The translations under genes and the position numbers were made by a program. A DNA stretch of 26,493 nucleotides from Holosporales bacterium (GTDB taxonomy: Bacteria > Pseudomonadota > Alphaproteobacteria > RUG11792), in the NCBI GenBank assembly GCA_031262205.1, contig JAISID010000002.1, positions 1-26,493 on the forward strand. The letters are read 5' to 3'. Under the pieces are notes generated by a model. It made no database searches and was not told where the DNA came from. It was given only the letters and a program-made list of their open reading frames with translations. Below, piece after piece: positions 1 through 6,696 of this stretch; the stretch's first letter is position 1, and every line of letters starts with the position of its first letter.

Positions 1-315
1 TTTAGCCGTTTGGTCTTGATAGTGGTAATCAAGCCCCACTTCTCCGATAGCGACTACCTTTGATTTTTTTGATAACTTTACCAATTCCGTTAAATCGTAT
101 CCATCGCTAAAATGATGAGGGTGAATCCCGACGGAGCATACGACGTTATCATACTTTTCAGCTATGTCTATGTTGGCTAGCATCGTTTTAGAATCTGTTC
201 CGACGCTAAGAATATAGTCGACGCCCGCTAGTTTCGCAAGCCTGAGTTTATCGTCTAAACTTTCAAAAATTCCTTTGTAAAAAAGATGGGCGTGAGAATC
301 TACTAAGCCGTTCAT
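1..315 (-). CDS. tatD: TatD-family metal-dependent hydrolase/DNase, 5' part only
   Basis: The gene runs off the window edge, so only the first 105 codons are visible, starting from the ATG at 313-315. The translation begins MNGLVDSHAHLF, with the D-S-H-A-H metal-binding start of TatD amidohydrolases. It continues through VDYILSVGTDSKT and ends near IGEVGLDYH, whose glutamate is the next metal ligand in the family. TatD proteins are soluble magnesium-dependent 3'-5' exonucleases of about 260 residues, so roughly 60 per cent is missing to the left. What I see is the family N-terminus with intact ligands. The DNase activity is family knowledge, and close relatives such as YcfH cannot be separated from this part alone. 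No operon partner is visible, because the upstream side is a gene-free stretch carrying an inverted-repeat element. Confidence 0.9.
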   Translation of the reverse strand, partial: MNGLVDSHAHLFYKGIFESLDDKLRLAKLAGVDYILSVGTDSKTMLANIDIAEKYDNVVCSVGIHPHHFSDGYDLTELVKLSKKSKVVAIGEVGLDYHYQDQTAK

Positions 316-718
316 ACGTTCATAAAATTTATAGCTTTATAAAAATATAATAACGTCTTACGTGGAAATCGGCCAATCTAAAAGTGTTATTTATGAGAAT
401 CATCCCCCAGCGCGCAGTAGATAAATTAGAATTTATATATCTAGTAAGTATGTTATAAAGTAGTCCATTTATAAAATCTTACTTACTAAGAGCATCGCCG
501 CATGTTGGAGGATGATTCCCTCTTTGAACCATAAATAAACAGAGTATTAAACTTAAAAGAGTTTCTATATGCTCAATTGTCGTTTCCTATAAATAATTAC
601 CTCTATGTTTTATACAATCCTACCAAGAAATATATTCTACCTGCCTATGGAATAGTCCGTTGATTAATGCAAAACGCTTTTTGAAAAGTCGCCGCAACTA
701 AGCTAGCATGTATGATGT
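316..718. other. Gene-free stretch between tatD (-) and gmhB (+)
   Basis: This 403-bp AT-rich divergent intergenic region has no credible ORF. Its only clear content is the inverted-repeat element at 397-518. The flanks of that element hold a further short inversion (GTTATTTATG near 386-395 and CATAAATAAAC near 530-541). I could not pick a convincing -35/-10 pair for either gene. Confidence 0.6.
397..518. repeat. MITE-like element, family 2, best-preserved copy
   Basis: The 122-bp element is bounded by terminal inverted repeats of about 24 bp. The left end reads GAATCATCCCCCAGCGCGCA. The right end, reverse-complemented, reads GAATCATCCTCCAACATGCG. The interior is AT-rich and non-coding, with the phrase TAGATAAATTAGAATTTAT. 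Related copies lie at about 4745-4838, 6515-6636, 25771-25885 and, degenerate and inverted, about 3830-3920. Terminal inverted repeats, short length, no ORF and several copies fit a miniature inverted-repeat transposable element. I saw no certain target-site duplication and no matching transposase. Confidence 0.75.
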
Positions 719-1255
719 ATGGAATTGAAAAACGAGGGAAAATTGCGCGACAAATCCAAAGCCCTATTTTTAGATCGAGACGGCGTAATAAACGTTGATT
801 ATATAGATGTTAGCAAAAAAGAAAATTTTGAATTTATTAACGGAATTTTTGAAGTCTGCATAGCGGCGCAAAAGTTGGGATATAAACTCATTGTCATAAC
901 GAACCAATCGGGCGTGTCTCGCGGAGTTTATACGGAAGAAGACGTTGTAAACTTACATTGCTATATGAAAGAAGAATTTCTAAAGCATGGAATCATAATC
1001 ACGGATATTTACGTTTGCACGAGTTGGGACGATTCTCACGAAGACCGTAAGCCAAATCCAGGAATGTTGCTAAAAGCTCGGGAGAAATACTCAATCGATA
1101 TGAAATCTTCAATTATGCTCGGCGATAAAGAAAGAGACGTTCTAGCGGGGATTAACGCCGGTTGTGGAAAAACGATACTTTTTTCTTCCGACATCGCAGA
1201 AACAAAAGCCGATATTATAGTAAACAATCTATCCGACGTTATACGCTATTTATAA
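719..1255 (+). CDS. gmhB: D-glycero-D-manno-heptose 1,7-bisphosphate 7-phosphatase (HAD-IIIA)
   Basis: The 178-residue protein fits GmhB, a cytosolic phosphatase in ADP-heptose synthesis for lipopolysaccharide. HAD motif I is FLDRDGVIN with nucleophile Asp19 and general acid Asp21. Motif II is TNQSG at 61-65. The substrate-loop lysine lies in RKPNPGM (110-116), and motif III/IV is MLGDKERD with Asp136 and Asp140. Many family members bind structural zinc through C-x-H and C-x-C just before RKP. Here that stretch reads YVCTSWDDSHEDRKP, leaving one Cys and one His, so the zinc knuckle looks lost. The ATG at 719 is preferred over the ATG at 715, which is in another frame. No strong ribosome binding site is visible. 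No other heptose-pathway gene is nearby. A HisB-like phosphatase is the alternative. Confidence 0.85.
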   Translation: MELKNEGKLRDKSKALFLDRDGVINVDYIDVSKKENFEFINGIFEVCIAAQKLGYKLIVITNQSGVSRGVYTEEDVVNLHCYMKEEFLKHGIIITDIYVCTSWDDSHEDRKPNPGMLLKAREKYSIDMKSSIMLGDKERDVLAGINAGCGKTILFSSDIAETKADIIVNNLSDVIRYL

Positions 1256-1385
1256 GAAATCGCGCGAAGTTCTCTAAAGTCCCATGACGTCATTGCAAGC
1301 AACGTTATGGGTAAAAAATAATTCCCTGATACGCGGCCACAATCTCAATACACGATTTATAAAATAATATTGGTACAATCCTAGA

Positions 1386-1830
1386 TTATAGGGGTAATTT
1401 TTTAAACTTGTTTAGCAGCCTGTCGTAACTCTTCCACTCATCGGTATAAACGATAGAATATAGCGGGCTTTTTTTATAATCGGAGCCAGCTCTGATGCAT
1501 AGAGCAGTTTTTAACAACCTGGATACCTTGCCGTCTCTCTTTTTCATGCCAAAGACTATCGTTTTTCCATAGGTTCATCGACCGTGTTTTCCACGTACGC
1601 GACGAGTCGCAAAGTATGACTCGTTTATCTCTATTTCACATGTCTTAAAATGGCTTTCTTTTTCTGCTAACAAGACGATCCTATCTCTAAACTTATTGGA
1701 AAAAACATGTTTTATTTACATTGGAAAGATTAGTTGCTTCTATACCTTCAATATCGGAATAAAATAATTTCAAACTCTCGCGAAATTTGTGATCTGAAAC
1801 GCCCTGTCGCTTTCCATACTTGTTTCTCAT
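1386..1830 (-). pseudogene. IS1595-family (ISXO2/IS1016-like) transposase remnant
   Basis: Reading leftward from the ATG at 1828-1830, the translation starts MRNKYGKRQGVSDHKF and goes on with a helix-turn-helix-like N-terminus typical of IS1016-type transposases. It stops after about 45 residues. A different frame then carries EIEINESYFATRRVRGKHGR, an in-frame TGA at 1575-1577, and TYGKTIVFGMKKRDGKV followed by SIVYTDEWKSYDRLLNK. These match the family phrases DESYFGARRVRGKRGR, AYGKTIVFG and IYSDGWxxYD. The gene therefore has a frameshift near 1690-1710, a nonsense codon where a Gly is expected, and a missing C-terminus with the last catalytic acidic residue. It cannot make an active enzyme. 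Confidence 0.85.
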
Positions 1831-1884
1831 AGCTCTATCCTTGCTTCTTTGCTTTTAATAAATTAACCTAAACTAATGGCGAAT

Positions 1885-1963
1885 CAAGAATTATCTTAAA
1901 TATAGTGATAAACCCCTCAATTTTACCGCCGGTATTTTGTTTATAAGAACCCTAGCTTATCTG
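1885..1963. repeat. Dispersed 75-bp repeat, copy 1 (possible insertion-sequence end)
   Basis: This stretch lies just upstream of the transposase remnant and is repeated in the same orientation at about 11652-11727. Shared phrases are TCTTAAATATAG, GTTTATAAGAACCCTAGCTT here against a close variant there, and CCGC between them. Its place beside the transposase start suggests the terminal part of the insertion sequence. I did not find a convincing inverted partner at the other side of the remnant. Confidence 0.6.
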
Positions 1964-1992
1964 TTCGCGAGGAAGGGAGATTCTGAATAATT

Positions 1993-3540
1993 TTAACGAT
2001 CGTTGTGGGATATCCTCTGTCTAATCAAACGTATGCATGCTCTTGTGGACTCGTCTTTGAGAAAGTATAGCGAAAAGACGTAAACGCCGATTCCAATCAG
2101 AATAGCTGCGGCAATAAACAACATCTCTTCAACCTTTCCATTCGGCTCAAAATAAGTCGTTATAACTAAAAGAAAAATCATCATTACGATGGATGAACCC
2201 GCAATTTTTATAAGATTAACTATCATCGCCTTATCCACCGAAGACCACCAACCAGACCTCCGACACATAAAGTAAACATTCGCGAATCCAGCGATAGCGT
2301 TTGCCGCTGCAATTCCCAGCTCTTTAAACGGGAAAACCAATATAAAGCTCAAAACAATGTTTGTCGCTATCGATATAATCGCGGCAAGAACCGGCGTTTT
2401 TGCATCTTTTTGAGCAAATAAAACCGAAGATATGATTTTTGAAGCAACGTACGCCGGCAAACCTATAGAAACAATTTTCAACACATATGAAGTGCTTCGC
2501 GCTGCGTCTTCAGTAAATTTTCCATGGCCGTATATTAGAGATATCATGTGGTAAGATAAAGCGATTAAACCGATAACGGAAGGGAACGTTAACCGCATAG
2601 TAAACAATAAAGATCGATTCCTTATGCCTTTCAAATCCGTATTTTTTTTAACCGCGAGACTTTCGGAAATTTCAGGAAGCAAAACAAGCCCCATAGATAT
2701 CCCAAAAAGAGCGAGAGGCAGCTGCACAAACCTATCGGCGCAATAGATATACGTAATGCAGCCGGTGGGAAGAATAGAAGCAAACCAAGAGCCGGTAAAA
2801 ACGTTAACTTGAGCGATTCCCGCTCCAACTAAAACGGGAGTCAACTTTTTTAAAAATCTTTTTATCCCAGTCGTTAACTTTATCGACGAAAGACTAACCC
2901 TCGGCAATTTCTCTCTTCTAGAATGAAGCAGCATATACAAATACAAAAATATTGCGGCCGCTAATAATCCGTATGAAATCCGTCGTCCAGCGGATAAAAT
3001 ATCCTTTCCTATAAAAAGAGAACCAATTAGAATCGCGTTAACCCATACTGGAGCCATCGCGTACGGAAAGAAGACTTTTCGCGAGATTAACATCCCGCTA
3101 TATATAGTCGAGAGCGAAATAAACATAACGGTTGGAAATATTATTCTGGTAAACTCGACCGCAAGAGCCAGCTTTTCCGGAGAATTTATAAAACCCGGAG
3201 CCATTAATATCGCAAACTGTTTTGCAAATACAAAAACAAGAATTGAGAAAAATAGCATTACCCAAAATATTAATGAAAATAATCTCGACGCAAAGCATCC
3301 GGCTCCCTTCAATTTGCCGACCGAGTAGTAATCGCTAAAGTACGGAACGAATATCGACTGAAAACCTCCTTCTTCAAAGAACCTTCTGAAAAAGTTGGGA
3401 AACTTATAAGCGATAGTGAACGCGTCCATTTCAGCCGTCGCTCCAAGGAAATGGAGAAGAGCGGCTTCTCTAAACACCCCTAAAATTCTGCTTAAAACGG
3501 TGAGTCCACTGACGGTAAAGAACCTTCGGACTAAGGACAT
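1993..3540 (-). CDS. murJ: Lipid II flippase MurJ (MviN family)
   Basis: The 515-residue integral membrane protein moves lipid-linked peptidoglycan precursor across the inner membrane. The N-terminus MSLVRRFFTVSGLTVLSRIL, followed by GVFREAALLHFLG, AEMDAFTIAYKFPNFFRRFF and EEGGFQSIFVPYFSDY, is the family signature, including the Arg and Asp residues of the central cavity. About 14 hydrophobic segments can be drawn, and the length matches the usual 500-530. The ATG start is the natural family start, though no good ribosome binding site precedes it. The gene stands alone between a transposase remnant downstream and tRNA-Leu upstream, both transcribed the same way. Nothing is truncated. The identification is firm. 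Confidence 0.95.
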   Translation of the reverse strand: MSLVRRFFTVSGLTVLSRILGVFREAALLHFLGATAEMDAFTIAYKFPNFFRRFFEEGGFQSIFVPYFSDYYSVGKLKGAGCFASRLFSLIFWVMLFFSILVFVFAKQFAILMAPGFINSPEKLALAVEFTRIIFPTVMFISLSTIYSGMLISRKVFFPYAMAPVWVNAILIGSLFIGKDILSAGRRISYGLLAAAIFLYLYMLLHSRREKLPRVSLSSIKLTTGIKRFLKKLTPVLVGAGIAQVNVFTGSWFASILPTGCITYIYCADRFVQLPLALFGISMGLVLLPEISESLAVKKNTDLKGIRNRSLLFTMRLTFPSVIGLIALSYHMISLIYGHGKFTEDAARSTSYVLKIVSIGLPAYVASKIISSVLFAQKDAKTPVLAAIISIATNIVLSFILVFPFKELGIAAANAIAGFANVYFMCRRSGWWSSVDKAMIVNLIKIAGSSIVMMIFLLVITTYFEPNGKVEEMLFIAAAILIGIGVYVFSLYFLKDESTRACIRLIRQRISHNDR

Positions 3541-3613
3541 GAAATTTATTGAATTAAAGGGTTATATAAAAAGTATATCCGCTGACGCGTTAACATACAA
3601 CAAAACGCCGAAC

Positions 3614-3698
3614 TGGTGCGGATGAAGGGACTCGAACCCCCACGATGTTAATCACAAGAACCTAAATCTTGCGTGTCTACCAGTTCCACCACATCCGC
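3614..3698 (-). tRNA. tRNA-Leu(UAG), CCA end encoded
   Basis: On the minus strand the gene starts GCGGATGTGGTGG and closes with CATCCGC, the complementary acceptor strand, followed by A and an encoded CCA at 3614-3616. The D arm includes TGGAACTGGTAGACACG. The anticodon stem CAAGA/TCTTG holds the loop TTTAGGT with anticodon TAG. A long variable arm follows, and the T arm contains GGTTCGAGTCC. Long variable arm plus UAG anticodon identify a class II leucine tRNA reading CUN codons. Length is 85 nt with CCA. Confidence 0.96.
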
Positions 3699-3829
3699 CT
3701 CAAACTTATTTTAACATAATCTTAACAATAACCCAGCTCTTTGTAATTTTAAATAAATAGGGCAGTATTCCTTAACGCAAAGTAAGATGGATTTAGCGAT
3801 AATTTACAAATATTTTATAAATATATTAC

Positions 3830-3920
3830 TTAAATATACTTAAGATTTATTAGAAACTTTAGCAATATACTTCATTATACGGATTCTAATTTATCTGCCG
3901 TAGGCAAGGAATGGTTTTTA
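3830..3920. repeat. Degenerate family 2 MITE-like copy, inverted
   Basis: Read on the minus strand, this contains CAGATAAATTAGAATCCG and then ATTTATAAAAT, matching the interior of family 2. Only the outer ends are worn: ATTCCTTGCCTACGG stands where GAATCATCC...GCGCAG is expected. It directly follows the tail of the inverted family 1 repeat, the same order as at 6269-6636. Confidence 0.5.
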
Positions 3921-3944
3921 TTATTTGTAAACTATTATTGCTCC

Positions 3945-4200
3945 CAATTTAACGGCGCTAACGTATTTGCTCGTAAGCGTTCCTCTCCCCAAACCCAAGA
4001 ATACCGTCGTTAACGAGGAGAAACCGGACTATAAGACAGAAAAGCCCCCCAATAATATTTATCTTTTGGAACGAGAGAAATTGAGACCGATTTATAAAGC
4101 GGCTTGTCAAGGGCTTTAGAGCGAACGAAGAGAGCGTCCCTTGACAACCGACGCATAGTAAATCGGTATAATCGAAGTACGCCAAAAGACAAATATTATA
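3945..4200 (-). repeat. Palindromic repeat family 1, copy C (inverted)
   Basis: The core at 4051-4200 is an imperfect inverted repeat. The outer arm is AATAATATTTATCTTTTGG (4051-4069) against CCAAAAGACAAATATTATA (4182-4200). The middle arm is ACCGATTTAT against TAAATCGGT. The inner arm is CTTGTCAAGGG against CCCTTGACAA. The same core occurs at 6269-6420 and 26323-26475. The tail at 3945-4050, containing CTTATAGTCCGGTTTCTC on the minus strand, is shared with the copy at 6269. The whole could fold as a hairpin of about 150 nt. Reading frames of 60-75 codons across it are not conserved between copies, so I treat it as a non-coding element. Confidence 0.8.
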
Positions 4201-4216
4201 TTAGAGAAATATTATG

Positions 4217-4308
4217 TTTGAGAGGACGGCGGCTTGTTCGGCGGTTTCGCCGAACCCGAGCTGCGAAGCTCGGCCGCAGTTAATACTGCGGAAGCCGCCG
4301 CTCTCAAA
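4217..4308. repeat. Cloverleaf palindrome: closing stem plus three abutting hairpins
   Basis: The outer stem pairs 4217-4224 and 4227-4235 (TTTGAGAG, CGGCGGCTT) with 4292-4308 (AAGCCGCCG, CTCTCAAA): 17 base pairs with a 2-nt bulge GA at 4225-4226. Inside are three hairpins with no spacer bases. Arm 1 is GTTCGGCG/CGCCGAAC at 4236-4255 with loop GTTT. Arm 2 is CCGAGCT/AGCTCGG at 4256-4273 with loop GCGA. Arm 3 is CCGCAGT/ACTGCGG at 4274-4291 with loop TAAT. All arm pairs are Watson-Crick. The segment is much richer in G+C than its surroundings. As DNA it could extrude a four-way junction, and as RNA it would fold into a cloverleaf of about 92 nt. It is not a tRNA. Function is unknown. Confidence 0.85.
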
Positions 4309-4317
4309 GATGAAATT

Positions 4318-4380
4318 TTAAAAGGTTAATAGAACGTTAAGATTTACTAAATAGATACTTTGCTTTTTTTAGAAGGAAAA
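4318..4380. repeat. Dispersed 63-bp repeat, copy 1
   Basis: This starts nine bases after the cloverleaf. It shares AAGGTTAATA, AACGTTAAGATTT, AAATA and TTGCTTTT at matching spacing, with AGGAAAA following, with the reverse complement of 25889-25950. Differences are scattered single substitutions. No ORF crosses it. Confidence 0.7.
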
Positions 4381-4744
4381 CCGCAGCGTTCTATTTGAAG
4401 CTAAAAACGATCTCTTACCCTAGACGACTGTATTTATAGGCCGTTATCAAAACATCTGGCGACAAGTTAAAAAAAACTACTTTAAAAGGGAATCCCCTAA
4501 TGCAGTAATGATCTTAAATGATCTTATAAGCGCTCAATCTTCTTATAAACTCCACAGACGCGTCTTGCCTATATGAATTCTGATTTGTATGCCTCATGTT
4601 AGATGGCGATTCCGTTTCAAAATGTCTCGCGTGAAACATTTTATGTTCTGGAGGCCTGACGCATTATTCCTCGACAATTCTGCAAGTAATTTCCCGGAGG
4701 TATTAAAGCAACGGTTATGTATGGGAAACGCAACCGAAATTAAG

Positions 4745-4838
4745 GCGAGCATCCCGTAACGCGCAGTAGATAAATTAGAATTTATAAATACGTTTACAGC
4801 AATCCATTTATAAAATCGCGCCTACGAGATTCTACCCT
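4745..4838. repeat. MITE-like element, family 2, shortened copy
   Basis: The left part reads GCATCCCGTAACGCGCAGTAG followed by the family interior. ATTTATAAAATCGCGCC lies near the right end. The right terminal repeat is worn: GAGATTCTACCC stands where GGATGATTC is expected. It sits about 55 bases from the 3' end of the gspF-like gene. Confidence 0.65.
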
Positions 4839-4894
4839 TTTTAATCGCGGTTTTGCATGTTTTTCGAAGCATTGGTCGTCTAACCTATTCGCAG

Positions 4895-6079
4895 TTACGC
4901 GCAAAATTCTAAATTTGCATACATTGGAACAATCACCGCATAGACGATAATTATTAATATGGTTCCGATAAATGCAATGGTTATTGGTTGAATCATACTA
5001 GAAATTTTTTGGTATCTCTCGCTAAGTTTTAGCTTTAGCATGTCCTCTCCCGATTTAAAGGCAGGCCAGAGGTCTCCCGCTTTTTCGCCAGTAGTGATAA
5101 TAGAAAGTTCATAATCGCTGAACAAATTGGTTTGTTTCATCGCGTTTGACAAGCTATTTCCTTTTTTTATATTTCGAGAGATCTCCTTAATTTGATCAAA
5201 ATCCCCAACTCCCGCAATGCAATCTAGACCGTCGATTAGGTGTACTTTTTCTCGAATCATTATTCCTATAGCGGAGAAAAAATTCATAACGAATATTTCT
5301 CTTTTTATAGTTGATAGTATAGGTATCTTTTTTATTAATTTATCTCTTACGTCTTTTTTCATAAATGTTCTTAAAACAAAGACTGTAACCGCTGAAACGC
5401 CTAAAAAGAGTTCGAACGGATACCGCAAAAGAAACGAACTTATTCTAATGACGATTTTGGTGACAAGAGGGAGTTTGACGCCTATGTCGATAAAAAGCTC
5501 GGCGAATTTAGGGACTACGACTAAGAGCCAAAATAACGTTACGCAGATTGTACAACAAAACAATATTATGGGGTATTTTATAGCGCTTTTTATTTTTCTT
5601 TGCAGTTCGGTTTTTGTTTCAAGACGTTCTATTATTTGAGCTAAAGACTCTCCTAATCTTGAGGTTTTCTCGGATACTTCTATTGTTTTTATTATTAACT
5701 TATCAAAATAGTTTTCGAACTCTGCAAGCGATGCGGAAAGCGGCCGGCCAGATTTTATGCTTGATATAATATGAGCGACAGCTAATTTTAATTCTACGTT
5801 AGCAAACAACTGAGAGATAATATCGAGAGCCGTTATCAGGTTTAAATTATTGCTTATTAGTTGACGCAAATGTTTTAGGAAGGGCATTGTAAAATTAGTT
5901 TGCGGGTTTTTAATTTTGGATTTCTTTTTCTTTGCGGATATTAGGACTAATCCGTTGTTTTTTAATATTGAGCGGAGTTCTAAGTAGTTTTGCCCAATTT
6001 CAAAGTCTTCAACGATTAATCCTTTTTTGTTTAACGCCTTATATTTAAATAAAATCATTGGCTTAATTGTGTTAAACAA
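4895..6079 (-). CDS. GspF/PilC-type inner-membrane assembly protein, standing alone
   Basis: The protein resembles the polytopic platform protein of type II secretion and type IV pilus machines, which works with the GspE/PilB ATPase. It has the two tandem T2SF domains, at about residues 70-190 and 265-385. Membrane segments lie near 172-195, 218-240 and 365-390. The second domain keeps the TTGEKAGDL phrase; the first has SEKTSRLGESL in its place. Length, about 390, is normal. There are two possible starts. The TTG at 6077-6079 has AGGTAGGG eight bases upstream. The ATG at 6056-6058 begins MILFKYKAL, as family members usually do. No other secretion or pilus gene is in the window, and repeat islands flank both sides, so partners must be elsewhere or lost. 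The exact subtype cannot be told. Confidence 0.85.
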   Translation of the reverse strand: MFNTIKPMILFKYKALNKKGLIVEDFEIGQNYLELRSILKNNGLVLISAKKKKSKIKNPQTNFTMPFLKHLRQLISNNLNLITALDIISQLFANVELKLAVAHIISSIKSGRPLSASLAEFENYFDKLIIKTIEVSEKTSRLGESLAQIIERLETKTELQRKIKSAIKYPIILFCCTICVTLFWLLVVVPKFAELFIDIGVKLPLVTKIVIRISSFLLRYPFELFLGVSAVTVFVLRTFMKKDVRDKLIKKIPILSTIKREIFVMNFFSAIGIMIREKVHLIDGLDCIAGVGDFDQIKEISRNIKKGNSLSNAMKQTNLFSDYELSIITTGEKAGDLWPAFKSGEDMLKLKLSERYQKISSMIQPITIAFIGTILIIIVYAVIVPMYANLEFCA

Positions 6080-6268
6080 ATATGAAACCCTACCTTTAGA
6101 TTGAGACTAAGAAACTAACAAAAGGTTAAATTTATCATTATTATTTCTCCCTTCTTAGAATCTATCGTAATAATCTTATAAGCGCTTTTGTGAACGGATT
6201 ACTCACATATATTCAAATAAAGATAATTCCGCGAGTTTATTACAAATGAAGTTTTGGGCTGCATGTCT

Positions 6269-6514
6269 ATAATGTTTCTCTTTTGGCTCCCGCGATTATA
6301 CCGATTTATTGAAAGCGCAGCTTGTCAAGGGACGCTTCTCTTCGCTCGCTCTCACGCCCTTGAGACAAGTCCCTTTATAAATCGGTCGAGATATCCTCGT
6401 TCCAAAAGAAAAATATCATTGGGGAACTTTTGTCTTATAGTCTGGTTTCTCTTCTCATTAACGCCAGTATCCTGGATTTCGTAGAGGGACGCTTGCGACG
6501 CGGGCTAATATGCT
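6269..6514 (+). repeat. Palindromic repeat family 1, copy A
   Basis: The core at 6269-6420 has the outer arms AATGTTTCTCTTTTGG and CCAAAAGAAAAATATCATT, the middle arms ACCGATTTAT (6300-6309) and ATAAATCGGT (6377-6386), and the inner arms CTTGTCAAGGG (6321-6331) and CCCTTGAGACAAG (6357-6369). The tail to about 6514 matches the tail of copy C, including CTTATAGTCTGGTTTCTC and ATTAACGCCAGTATCC. A family 2 element follows without a gap. Confidence 0.8.
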
Positions 6515-6636
6515 AATGTCCCTGAAACGTTTAGTAGATAAACTGGAATTAATATATCTTTAGAATCTTAAAAGTTTATAAGCTTGTTTAATTTAATTCA
6601 TTTACAAAATCGCTGCTGCGTGCTGGAAGATGATTC
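6515..6636. repeat. MITE-like element, family 2, copy fused to family 1
   Basis: The right end CGCTGCTGCGTGCTGGAAGATGATTC is close to the right terminal repeat of the 397-518 copy. The interior has TAGTAGATAAACTGGAATT and ATTTACAAAATCG. The left end (GTCCCTGAAACG) has drifted. It joins the tail of the family 1 repeat. Confidence 0.65.
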
Positions 6637-6696
6637 CCAAATCTTTTAGAGACTCTAAAGATATCTACTACGTATTAGGGGATGGTTTATATCTTT

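Larger units (their letters stand above)
3699..4894. other. 1.2-kb gene-free island of nested repeats
   Basis: No credible gene lies between tRNA-Leu and the gspF-like gene. In order, the region holds a degenerate family 2 copy (about 3830-3920, inverted), a family 1 palindromic repeat (about 3945-4200, inverted), the cloverleaf palindrome (4217-4308), a 63-bp dispersed repeat (4318-4380), a short hairpin AAAATGT/ACATTTT near 4629-4655, and a family 2 copy (4745-4838). The remaining 4390-4740 is AT-rich, and I recognise nothing else in it. Short ORFs over the family 1 repeat are by-products of its palindromic layout. Confidence 0.7.
6080..6696. other. Gene-free repeat island between gspF-like gene and ybhF-like gene
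   Basis: This holds the family 1 repeat (6269-6514) followed directly by a family 2 copy (6515-6636). The promoter of the gspF-like gene should lie in 6080-6200, where AATCTTATAAGCGCT at 6172-6186 resembles a phrase at 4523-4537. The 76-codon ORF at 6254-6484 lies on the repeat and is not a supported gene. No terminator with a T-tract was seen for the ABC gene. Confidence 0.6.

Noticed and set aside
3958..4192. Two overlapping ORFs of 60 and 75 codons on the minus strand
   Set aside because: They lie on the family 1 palindromic repeat. The open frame differs from copy to copy and the sequences are not conserved as proteins.
4217..4308. A tRNA gene, because of the cloverleaf shape
   Set aside because: Arm lengths and loops are wrong: there are 4-base loops everywhere, no T-loop sequence, no anticodon loop and a 17-bp closing stem.
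6254..6484. 76-codon ORF on the plus strand
   Set aside because: Same repeat (copy A); it is open by palindrome symmetry and has no ribosome binding site.
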